Source of the DNA: Croceibacterium xixiisoli
GTDB lineage: Bacteria > Pseudomonadota > Alphaproteobacteria > Sphingomonadales > Sphingomonadaceae
Length of the DNA: 64,000 nt
Assembly: GCF_009827305.1 (NCBI RefSeq)
Contig: NZ_WTYJ01000001.1
Location: forward strand, 186,001 to 250,000
Direction of reading: 5' to 3'
A program made the position numbers and the translations under genes. Each line of letters opens with the position of its first letter. The stretch's first letter is position 1. Shown in pieces: positions 8,732 to 15,888 of the stretch. A model generated the notes under the pieces. The model was not told the DNA's origin, did no database searches, and saw only the letters and a list, made by a program, of their open reading frames with translations.

Positions 8732-9523
8732 TCAGCGCGGCAGCGGCCCGTCATAGCTGACCGCTTCGGCGGCCTTGTCGGACAGCAGGAAGCCGATCGG
8801 CCGTTCCTGTTCCTCGGTCAGATGGCCGATCAGCCCGGCGGTGCGCGCCAGCAGGGCAATGCCACGCAGGGCAGAGGGCGGGAAACCCAGATCCAGCATG
8901 ATCGCCGCGATCGGCCCGTTCACATTGATCGGCAGCGATCGGCCCAGCGCCCCGGGCAACAGATCGCGAATGGCATAAAGCATCGCCACATGCGCGCCGC
9001 CAACCCCCTGTTCGCGCGCCAGCCGCAGCAGCAGATCGGCCCGCGGATCGGATCCGGTGTGCAGCGGGTGGCCGAACCCGGGGATCGGCTGCCCGGCATC
9101 GCGCAACCGGGCAATGCCGCGCCTGGCGGCCCCTTCGGCGGTGCCGCCGCTGGCCTGCTGGTCAGCGATGCATTCGTCATAGAACCGCCCGGCCAGCTCG
9201 ACACTGCCCATCAGCACATCGCCACATCCCAGCAGGCCGACGGCCACCGCCCCCTGCAACGACTCCGGCGCGGCGGCATGGGTCATGCGCGCGGTGATGA
9301 CGCTGGGCATCAGCCCATGTTCGGCCAGCGCGCAGAGTATGGCATTGAGGAAGAAACTCTGCTGTTCGTCGGGCTCCTGCCCGGTCACCAGCAGCCAGAA
9401 ATAGGCAGTGAAATCCATATGACCGATGATGTCGGTCGTCAGATCGCGCCCGCGCACGGTGATGCTGTCCGCATCCGAAGTGCAGATCGCGCTGCTCTGA
9501 GCCTTCTGCCTGCCAATCCGCAT
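8732..9523 (-). CDS. Citrate synthase-fold protein, citryl-CoA lyase-like
   Basis: 263 aa from the ATG at 9523. The protein matches the core of the citrate-synthase fold, with a catalytic His motif (PGFGHPLH), the following PRAD, NVNGPIAA, and the Arg/His segment RTAGLIGHLTEE. It is much shorter than true citrate synthase, as is usual for citryl-CoA lyase-like proteins that make or cleave acyl-CoA C-C bonds. Three consecutive ATGs lie at 9529, 9526 and 9523; GAAGGA gives 7-nt spacing only for the last. The frame stays open to 9640 but the extra residues look non-coding. It is first in the leftward catabolic run and divergent from tRNA-Leu. Confidence 0.78.
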   Translation of the reverse strand: MRIGRQKAQSSAICTSDADSITVRGRDLTTDIIGHMDFTAYFWLLVTGQEPDEQQSFFLNAILCALAEHGLMPSVITARMTHAAAPESLQGAVAVGLLGCGDVLMGSVELAGRFYDECIADQQASGGTAEGAARRGIARLRDAGQPIPGFGHPLHTGSDPRADLLLRLAREQGVGGAHVAMLYAIRDLLPGALGRSLPINVNGPIAAIMLDLGFPPSALRGIALLARTAGLIGHLTEEQERPIGFLLSDKAAEAVSYDGPLPR

Positions 9524-9680
9524 CATCATGTCCTTCGCCGCTGCATGCTGCACCCTAGACCCGCGACGCTGCGCAGGCGATAGGCGCCCATGCGCGCAGC
9601 TTGTGGCGATTATCGGGCACTGGTCAGCCGCAATCGGCAAGGCTAGAGGATTGCCCGCCCCGCCTTGCCGGCGGGATCAT

Positions 9681-9765
9681 GCGGGCGTGGCGGAATGGTA
9701 GACGCCGGAGACTTAAAATCTTCTGAGTTATGCTCGTGCGGGTTCGAGTCCCGCCGCCCGCACCA
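9681..9765 (+). tRNA. tRNA-Leu (UAA)
   Basis: An 85-nt cloverleaf with an encoded CCA. The acceptor stem pairs GCGGGCG (9681-9687) with CGCCCGC (9755-9761), followed by ACCA. The anticodon stem GGAGA (9707-9711) pairs with TCTTC, and the loop CTTAAAA places anticodon TAA at 9714-9716. A variable arm and a T loop (GGTTCGAGTCC) follow, as in class II tRNA-Leu. No integrase or attachment repeat is seen beside it. Confidence 0.95.
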
Positions 9766-9779
9766 ATCGGCCGATGGGT

Positions 9780-10457
9780 TCAATTCAGCCTGAACAGGAT
9801 CGGCAACACCACTTCGAAGCTTTGCGGCCAGCTGTCGGGCGGGGGCGGCAGCGGCTGGGCACGGCGCAGGGCAGCCAGCGCCTCGGCATCGAGCGGGCCC
9901 GATCCGGATGTGGTTTCGACCCAGGCTTCGCCGAGCCGCCCGGACCGATCCATCACGAACCGCACCTGGGCCACCCCCTGTTCCCCCGCCTGGCGGGAAG
10001 GCAGCGGATATTGCTGATGCTGCTGGATATGGCGCAGCAACAGCGCGCGATAGGCCTGCACTTCAGCCCCGGCAGGAACCGGCGCGCCTGATTTGTCATC
10101 GGCCAGGCCATCAGCCTCGTTCTGGTCGTTCAGACCGCCATCGGTCGTGGGCGGGGCCCCGATTTTCATGGATTTTTCAGCGGAATTGCTTCTGATCGCC
10201 TCCCCCGGCTGGTCGATCCGGCGCATGGCCTCTTCGGCGCGATGGGCATTTTCTTCCCCCGCGTCCGGCGCGCCGCTTTCATCGAATGGCTGGAGTTCGA
10301 CCACCAGTATCCGTCCCCGTTCCCCGGTCTGATGCGCAGGGGGCGGGGCCGCGGTCTTCATCCCGGCGAAGATCGCGAAGCCGATCGCGAGATGGAACCC
10401 TGCCGAGAGCAGCATGGAGCCGGAGCGCGACAGCCAGGAGGAAGAGGTGTAGCTCAT
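9780..10457 (-). CDS. Energy transducer TonB
   Basis: 225 aa. One N-terminal transmembrane segment at about residues 14-33 is followed by a charged linker of about 100 residues that is not very proline-rich. The C-terminal TonB domain (about 140-225) has the typical QYPLPSR, a GVAQVRFVMDRSGR strand and a PLPPPPDSWP turn. It would connect an inner-membrane ExbB/ExbD motor to outer-membrane TonB-dependent proteins. It ends the leftward operon after the FecR-like gene (69-nt gap). It is distinct from the TonB-like protein at 18068-18808, which belongs to the TPS operon. The ExbBD partner may be either the locus pair at 15888-18068 or a general pair elsewhere. Confidence 0.88.
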   Translation of the reverse strand: MSYTSSSWLSRSGSMLLSAGFHLAIGFAIFAGMKTAAPPPAHQTGERGRILVVELQPFDESGAPDAGEENAHRAEEAMRRIDQPGEAIRSNSAEKSMKIGAPPTTDGGLNDQNEADGLADDKSGAPVPAGAEVQAYRALLLRHIQQHQQYPLPSRQAGEQGVAQVRFVMDRSGRLGEAWVETTSGSGPLDAEALAALRRAQPLPPPPDSWPQSFEVVLPILFRLN

Positions 10458-10526
10458 GGGAATCGCATCCCCTGTGGCGGAACAAGATGAACCTTTGGCG
10501 TCGCTGCGAACGTCGCCTTGTCGGCT

Positions 10527-11504
10527 CTATCCGACCAGGATCACCCCCCCGGGCAGATGCCGGACATTGAGCTGATGCAGCGCCTGCAATTGGGACACTG
10601 CGGCATCGATGTCGCTGGTATGGAAGAAGCCGCTGACCGGTTGTGCCCCGATGGCAGAGCTGGCCAGCATGACCGGCCTCGCCCGGTACCGGTTGAACTG
10701 TTCGATGACTTCGGCCAGCGGCGCCCGCTCGAAGCGCAATATGCCATTGCGCCAGCTGCCGGCCGCTCCCTCATCGATGGGTCGGGTCGTGGCGCGGCCA
10801 TTGGCGGCAAGGCGCCATTCCTGGGCCGATGCCAGGCGGGCTATGGTTCCACCCGTTCCGCACAGCACCTCGCCCGCCACGCAGGCGACGCGGATGCCCC
10901 CGGCCAGGGTCTGCACATTGAAGCTTGCGCCATTCGCACGCAGATGGGCCTCGCCCGCCTGCACGTCGAAGGGTGTTCCGTTCGCGACCGCGACGAAGGT
11001 TTCCCCGTCGATCAGGCGCATGCCCTCGCCGCTCGAAACCAGCGCGACGCTGGTCCGCGAATTGAGCTCGACATCGACCCCATCGATCGGGCGGAAGGCG
11101 AAACGCTGGCCAGGCCCGGTGCGGTGATCGGCCATAAGCTCCGAAAAGGACGGCCACAGGCCCAGCGGTGGGCGGGCCAGACCGATCGCGCCAATGGCGG
11201 CGAGCGAGACGGCCCCGCCCGAAAGCATGGCCCGCCGGCTGACCCCGGATTGCCCCTTCAGCGCTGCGCCCAGCGGATGCAGCGCTGCCAGCGCCCGATA
11301 GGCGGCATCATTGGCGGGCGTTGCAGCGCGCCAAGCATCCAGTTCCTGCAAATCGTCATGCGTGGCCTCGCCCGAGGTCAGGTGAACCACCCAATCCACG
11401 GCCTCCGCCATGGCGGGGTCGGGCTGTCCCGCATCGGCCATCAGCGCGGCCATGCTGCCGTCAGCGGGCCGGTGTGTCTGGGGTGGTGCGGCATTCGATG
11501 ACAT
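10527..11504 (-). CDS. FecR family anti-sigma / sigma regulator
   Basis: 325 aa. An N-terminal DUF4880-like segment (AVDWVVHLTSGEA ... ELDAWRA) occupies the cytoplasm and should bind the sigma factor. A single transmembrane helix lies near residues 92-110 (SGGAVSLAAIGAIGLA). The periplasmic FecR domain follows (GQRFAFRPIDGVDVELNS and onwards), then a short DUF4974-like C-terminus that reads STN-type signalling domains. ATG 11504 lies 4 nt after the sigma factor stop, in TAGGAGGATG; the AGGAGG abuts the ATG, so a start at 11453 is possible. It should hold or activate the upstream ECF sigma factor in response to the periplasmic STN protein encoded two genes earlier. Confidence 0.87.
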   Translation of the reverse strand: MSSNAAPPQTHRPADGSMAALMADAGQPDPAMAEAVDWVVHLTSGEATHDDLQELDAWRAATPANDAAYRALAALHPLGAALKGQSGVSRRAMLSGGAVSLAAIGAIGLARPPLGLWPSFSELMADHRTGPGQRFAFRPIDGVDVELNSRTSVALVSSGEGMRLIDGETFVAVANGTPFDVQAGEAHLRANGASFNVQTLAGGIRVACVAGEVLCGTGGTIARLASAQEWRLAANGRATTRPIDEGAAGSWRNGILRFERAPLAEVIEQFNRYRARPVMLASSAIGAQPVSGFFHTSDIDAAVSQLQALHQLNVRHLPGGVILVG

Positions 11505-11508
11505 CCTC

Positions 11509-12057
11509 CTATCGATTCCTAGATACTTTGAGGTCCTGTTTCGCGCAGACATCTTTATCGAGCAGCCGACTGGCGACATGGAGCAGCCCGGTGCGCAGAT
11601 CGGCCTGGATGGTCCGGACGGAGACATTGTAGCGTTCGGCCAGCTCGGCATGGGTTGCCTCGCCGACATAGCTTTCCATGAAAATCTCCCGCTGCCGCGC
11701 GGTCAGGCTCGACAGCGCGCGCTTGAGCGCTGCGACTTCGCTGCGGGCGATCGCCACCCGTTCCGGGTCCGGGCTCTCATCGGCCAGATTGATCGCGCTA
11801 CTGATCTCGATGCTGTTGAGCAATCGGCGTTCGGCCACGGCGGCCCGGTTGGCGTGGTTCAGGGCGGATCGAAACAGATAGGCGTCCGGGTCCGCCACGG
11901 GCGCCAGGTCGCCGCCACTTTGCAGGCGCAGCCAGGTGTCGTGCAGCGCTTCGGACGCGCGATCGCGCGATCCCAGCGCTCGGGCAAGCCGGCGGCGCAG
12001 ATCGGCATAATGCGCAACCAGTCTTTCGGTCAGCGCCACGCGCGCGGGTCCGCTCAT
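11509..12057 (-). CDS. FecI-like ECF sigma factor
   Basis: 182 aa. Region 2 is seen as ASEALHDTWLRLQ with a DAYLFRSALNHANR core. Region 4 is LTARQREIFMESYVGEATHAEL ending in VSVRTIQADL, the promoter -35 reader. It is an iron-starvation-type ECF sigma factor. The ATG overlaps the stop of the STN gene (ATGA at 12054-12057) and FecR follows after 4 nt, so all three are made together. Known FecI-type factors act when a surface receptor is engaged and switch on transport genes. The likely targets here are the nearby TPS/Ton operon or an unlinked receptor. Confidence 0.9.
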   Translation of the reverse strand: MSGPARVALTERLVAHYADLRRRLARALGSRDRASEALHDTWLRLQSGGDLAPVADPDAYLFRSALNHANRAAVAERRLLNSIEISSAINLADESPDPERVAIARSEVAALKRALSSLTARQREIFMESYVGEATHAELAERYNVSVRTIQADLRTGLLHVASRLLDKDVCAKQDLKVSRNR

Positions 12058-12824
12058 CGCGCGCCCTCCCTGCTGGAAAGCGGCTTGCCGGTAATCTCGA
12101 AGGTCAGCGGCTGGGCCAGGCCTTCGGGCGGCGGGGCACCAATCGTTCGGCCGACGACGAGCGATGGCACGCGCCCGTCCCGCTCAAGATCGCCGGTCGA
12201 CCGCAGCAGGGTCAGGCTGCTGACCGTGCCATCCGGCGCGATCGAGACGGCGATGCGTGTCCGGAACACCGCCTCCCGATAATCGGGGTGACGGGCGAAG
12301 ATAGCCTGAATCTCGCGCGCGGCCTGCTGCACATACTGATCGATCTGCCCGGGGTTGCGGCGGCCGATCATGCGCGATGCTTCCACCACGGCCAGATCGA
12401 GCGTGATGGTCGGGCGATTGGTCACCCGCGATGGCCCGACTGATCGCTCCACAGGCGCGACGGGGAGGCGCGGATCGAAGATGATGACGGAATGCGGCCC
12501 GGTGAAGCGGGCGCGCAGGCCGCTGCGCGCCAGCAGGGTCTGCAGCGCGATTTGCGGGGTGTGATTGCCAGACAGGCGCGTGGAACGATGCCGCCCGACG
12601 ACATCAGCATCGAAGGCGATGCTGACATTGGATTGGCTCGCGAAAGCGTCCAGCGCATCGGACAGATTCTGCTCCGGAATATCATAAGCCAGCTGCGCCT
12701 GGTCCTGATTCTGGGCTTGGGCGGGCAGCGGCGTAGAGGGGCACAGCATGGCGGCAAGCGCCAGGGGCCATGAACAGGGCAGGGGGCGGGAACGCAGGGG
12801 CAAGGGTGGGTACGCTGATCTCAA
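12054..12824 (-). CDS. Exported STN-domain protein with TonB_C-like C-terminus
   Basis: 256 aa. A signal peptide ends near residue 37 (PLPAQA). An STN (secretin/TonB short N-terminal) domain spans about 45-115, with the signature YDIPEQNLSDALDAFASQSN and VSIAFDADVV. In FecA-type receptors this domain sits ahead of the plug and barrel and talks to FecR. Here there is no barrel. The rest ends in a segment (RIAVSIAPDGTVSS ... PPPEGLAQPLTFEI) that resembles the TonB C-terminal fold. It is first in the operon with the sigma factor and FecR. I infer a detached periplasmic signalling protein that could read the state of the Ton/TPS envelope complex. Confidence 0.75.
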   Translation of the reverse strand: MRSAYPPLPLRSRPLPCSWPLALAAMLCPSTPLPAQAQNQDQAQLAYDIPEQNLSDALDAFASQSNVSIAFDADVVGRHRSTRLSGNHTPQIALQTLLARSGLRARFTGPHSVIIFDPRLPVAPVERSVGPSRVTNRPTITLDLAVVEASRMIGRRNPGQIDQYVQQAAREIQAIFARHPDYREAVFRTRIAVSIAPDGTVSSLTLLRSTGDLERDGRVPSLVVGRTIGAPPPEGLAQPLTFEITGKPLSSREGAR

Positions 12825-12849
12825 GGCGGAAGGGAAGGTCTGTCGTCAA

Positions 12850-12916
12850 CTGCGTCAGGCGACCATGGCGCAAAGCGTATGACACTTATGTCTCGCGTTC
12901 ATGACAGCTGACGCAG
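12850..12916. promoter_or_regulatory. Divergent control region with paired repeats
   Basis: Between the STN gene (leftward) and the AraC gene (rightward), CTGCGTCAG at 12850-12858 is mirrored by CTGACGCAG at 12908-12916. Between them, ATGACA occurs at 12879-12884 and 12901-12906, a direct repeat spaced 22 bp (two helical turns), and GACA-CTTA-TGTC forms a small palindrome at 12881-12892. AraC-family dimers commonly bind direct repeats at about this spacing. The region therefore looks like a shared operator; no clear sigma-70 boxes are seen. Confidence 0.45.
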
Positions 12917-13004
12917 GACAGCGTCCGGGCCGAAAAGCGCGGGTCTGAAAAAATAATCTGCACGAACGCCGCCCCGGTGCATCTGCATCAGCAGGAGGAA
13001 TTCT

Positions 13005-13883
13005 ATGCTGGCCGTTGGACGGGATCTGGAGATTGGGGACGTTGCAGTATCGGCGGATGCCGATGCGCGTGCGTTCGGGATCGGATCCGGTCCGGAGGCT
13101 GGCCCAGTATCTGCCCTGGTATGCAAAATGGTGCGGCTGGATGGCGCGATGCGGCTCGAACCGCAGGATGACAGCCTGCAACTGGTCGTCCCGATTGCCG
13201 GCAGCATCAATGTGGCGGGGTCTGCAAATCCGCTTGGCGACCATGTCCTGATTGGCGGCGATGGGGAGGGGATCGTGCTGTCGGGCGTAACAGGCCAGCC
13301 TGCGCTGCTGATCCGCCTGCCACGGCATCTGGTGCAGGCAGCCGCCTATGCGGCAGAGGGCATCCCCCGCCGCATCGGCCGTATCCGGCTGACCCTGCCC
13401 TTGCACGATCCCGCCAATCCCCTTGTGCAGGCAATTGCGCGCATGATCGGGGAAGGCGGCAGCGCGACCGAGGGCCTGGCTGACGATCTGGTCACGGCAC
13501 TGGCTGCAGAACTGCTGCAGCATCCCCAGGCGCCGATGATCTTTTCGGTTGCCAGCGCGGTGCAACGCGCGCTCGATCGGGTCACTTTGGTGAATGGGGA
13601 TCCGGTGGTGCTGGATGATCTGCTGCGCGCAGCCGGGGTCACTCAGGTGACCTTGCGTCGCACGATCAAGGAAACCACCGGCCTGTCGCTGTCGCGCCTT
13701 GTGCACGAAGCGCGGCTGGAATGGGGCCGGCTGCGGCTGGAAAGTCATCTGGAAAGCCGCTCGCTGAGCGCGTTGGCCGATGCGCTCGGCTACCGCCCCA
13801 GCGCCTTCACGCGCGCCTATCAGAGATTCTTCGGGGAAACCCCGACTCAGACACGCACCCGGGCCTTCGTTACCGCCCGCTGA
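13005..13883 (+). CDS. AraC family transcriptional regulator (TPS-locus linked)
   Basis: 292 aa. The N-terminal 180 residues are of the AraC-type cupin-like sensor kind (AraC_N-like, as in regulators that autoregulate). The C-terminal two helix-turn-helix units end in LADALGYRPSAFTRAYQRFFGETP, a close match to the AraC signature. An AGGAGGAA ribosome binding site lies 5-6 nt before the ATG. It is the only DNA-binding regulator transcribed towards the TPS operon, 373 nt upstream of tpsB, and divergent from the sigma/FecR operon. It probably controls one or both. The ligand is unknown. Confidence 0.87.
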   Translation: MLAVGRDLEIGDVAVSADADARAFGIGSGPEAGPVSALVCKMVRLDGAMRLEPQDDSLQLVVPIAGSINVAGSANPLGDHVLIGGDGEGIVLSGVTGQPALLIRLPRHLVQAAAYAAEGIPRRIGRIRLTLPLHDPANPLVQAIARMIGEGGSATEGLADDLVTALAAELLQHPQAPMIFSVASAVQRALDRVTLVNGDPVVLDDLLRAAGVTQVTLRRTIKETTGLSLSRLVHEARLEWGRLRLESHLESRSLSALADALGYRPSAFTRAYQRFFGETPTQTRTRAFVTAR

Positions 13884-14256
13884 AATCGGCCGCAGGCCTG
13901 AAATTGAATAATTCGGGATGGATATGAAATATCTCTCTCCTGAATGGTTTTTTTCGTGCGTAACTGACATCCTGAAATTCCATATGCAAAAAATATCATC
14001 GAACATGATTCGATGGCATGTATCATATTGTCAAAAATATTGTTGTAATCAAACTTACATACAACCCGAGCGATCACGCACAAAGCGATGCTGAGGCGCA
14101 TTCAAGCTTGAGAATCCTTCCTTCCTATTTCTAAGGGCCGTCGTGAGTTGGCGCCGCAGTGCAGCAATATGCTGGGTGTAGCGGCGGCGTTTGCGACGCG
14201 ATGACCGATCCTCCGCCGGGCTTTGGGGCCTGGCGCGGTGGATCCGGCAGGGGGTT
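13884..14256 (+). promoter_or_regulatory. AT-rich leader/promoter region of the TPS operon
   Basis: This gap has no gene. Bases 13900-14075 are strikingly AT-rich against the high-GC background. It contains the palindrome ATCGAA-CATGA-TTCGAT (13998-14014) and the inverted repeat TGTAA-TCAAAC-TTACA near 14044-14059. Either could be an operator. I cannot assign -35/-10 boxes with confidence. AT-rich promoters are a usual target of H-NS-like silencers (MucR/Ros in this class). The frame of tpsB stays open upstream to 14191, but the stretch before 14257 does not look like a signal peptide. Confidence 0.5.
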
Positions 14257-15888
14257 ATGATTTTGCGGTTTGATCACAAACAGCGGCACTGGCGTATGTC
14301 GGCGGGCGCAAGCATGCTGGCTTTGGCTCTTTGCGCGGCTGTTCCGGCGCTTGCGCAGGATGCGCTGACGGTAGCGGCAGACGCGTCGTCCGAGGCAGCG
14401 GTGCGCTTTGACATTCTGGCGTTTCAGGTGCGCGGGAACACCTTGCTGTCGCCCGATGCTGTGGAGCGGGCGGTGCTGCCGTTCATGGGGCCGGGGCGGA
14501 GCGAGGCGGATGTGGAGTCTGCGCGGGCGGCGCTGCAGCAGCTTTATGAAGATGCCGGCTATGTCGCGGTCTCGGTCTATATTCCCGAACAATCGGTCGA
14601 TGGCGGAGTGCTGCAGCTGCAGGTTCAGCCGCAGGCGGTGGGCCGCTTGCTGGTTGAGGGCGACACGAAGAATGCGGATGAGGTGCGGGCGCTGGCGCCA
14701 TCGGTGGCGCCGGGGGTCACGCCCAATATTCCGGCCTTCCAGCGCGATGTGGTGGCGCTCAACAGCAAGCCGAACCGGCGGGTCACGCCCGAGCTCAAGG
14801 CCGGCGAAGCGCCCGGCACGCTCGATGTGGTGCTCAATGTGGAAGAAAGCTCACCCTTCCACGCTTCGGCAGAGCTGAACAACTTCTCCTCGGCCGCGAC
14901 CAGCGCGCTGCGCGCTTCGGCCATGCTGCGTTATGACGACATGTGGGGCCGGGGCGACAGCTTGAGCCTGTCGGCGCAGACCGCGCCCGAGCGGCCCGAT
15001 GATGGCACGGTGTTTTCCGGCAATTATCTGATGCGGCTGGGGCAGGGCACGCAGCTGCTGCTCTATGGGGTCTATTCGGACAGCGATATCGCCGTTGTTG
15101 GCGGGACCAGCGTGATCGGCCGGGGCAAGATGGGGGGCTTCCGGCTGATCCGCTCGCTTGGCTCGGGCGAGGGCTTCTATCACTCGCTGACCCTGGGGAT
15201 GGATTACAAGGACTTCAGCGAAGATGTGACGCTGGGTTCCGACCGGGCCTCGGCACCGATCAAATATGCGCCCCTGCTCGCCAGCTGGCGCGGCGACTGG
15301 ATGGGCGATGGCGCAACCAGCAATCTGACGCTGAGCAGCGTGTTCGGCATTCGCGGGCTTGGCGATGGCTGGGAACGCTTCGATGCCAAGCGCTATATGG
15401 CGCGCCAGAGCTTCATCGCGCTCAAGCTCGATGCCCAGACCACGCGCCAGCTGGGATCGGATATCGTGTTCGATACGCGGCTGACCGGTCAGTGGTCGCC
15501 CGATCCGCTGATCAGCAATGAAGGCTTCAGCCTGGGCGGCATGTCCTCGGTGCGCGGCTACTTCGAGAGCGAGGCGATCGGCGATTATGGCTTTGCCTGG
15601 CAGAATGAACTGCGCTCGCCCGATCTGGGCAAGCTGCTGGGCGAGGATTTTGTCACCGAGCTGCGCTTCCACGTGTTTGCCGATGGCGGCTATGCCGGGA
15701 TCCATCATCCGCTCGAGAGTCAGATCGCCACGCGCAACAGCTGGCTGGCCAGCGCCGGTCTTGGCGGCCGGATCAAGCTTCTCAATCATCTGAGCGGGTC
15801 GGTCGATGCCGGCGTGCCGCTCCGGTCGGGCTCGCAATCCGAACCCGGCGATATCTTCGTCCGCTTCCGCATCCAGGGGGAATTTTAA
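14257..15888 (+). CDS. TpsB: two-partner secretion outer-membrane transporter (ShlB/FhaC/HecB family)
   Basis: 543 aa from ATG 14257, which has GGGGG just upstream; an ATG at 14296 is an alternative, and one at 14191 is unlikely. A signal peptide ends near residue 33-34 (VPALAQ). A POTRA_2-type domain follows (FDILAFQVRGNTLLS to about residue 130), then a second POTRA-like stretch. The 16-strand barrel carries the L6-loop signature VRGYFESEAIGDYG near residue 432, essential in FhaC for secretion, and the protein ends in a C-terminal aromatic (GEF). It threads the TpsA exoprotein encoded at 21438 across the outer membrane. Its TAA overlaps the ATG of the ExbB fusion (TAATG), so the pore and motor genes are translationally coupled. 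Confidence 0.9.
   Translation: MILRFDHKQRHWRMSAGASMLALALCAAVPALAQDALTVAADASSEAAVRFDILAFQVRGNTLLSPDAVERAVLPFMGPGRSEADVESARAALQQLYEDAGYVAVSVYIPEQSVDGGVLQLQVQPQAVGRLLVEGDTKNADEVRALAPSVAPGVTPNIPAFQRDVVALNSKPNRRVTPELKAGEAPGTLDVVLNVEESSPFHASAELNNFSSAATSALRASAMLRYDDMWGRGDSLSLSAQTAPERPDDGTVFSGNYLMRLGQGTQLLLYGVYSDSDIAVVGGTSVIGRGKMGGFRLIRSLGSGEGFYHSLTLGMDYKDFSEDVTLGSDRASAPIKYAPLLASWRGDWMGDGATSNLTLSSVFGIRGLGDGWERFDAKRYMARQSFIALKLDAQTTRQLGSDIVFDTRLTGQWSPDPLISNEGFSLGGMSSVRGYFESEAIGDYGFAWQNELRSPDLGKLLGEDFVTELRFHVFADGGYAGIHHPLESQIATRNSWLASAGLGGRIKLLNHLSGSVDAGVPLRSGSQSEPGDIFVRFRIQGEF

Noticed and set aside
7496-9583. 695-codon plus-strand frame across the GMC and citryl-CoA-lyase-like genes
   Set aside because: It spans two recognised genes on the other strand and has shadow-like composition.
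9681-9765. tRNA-Leu as an integration site of an element
   Set aside because: No integrase, no repeat of the tRNA 3' end in the window, and the neighbouring genes have core-like composition.
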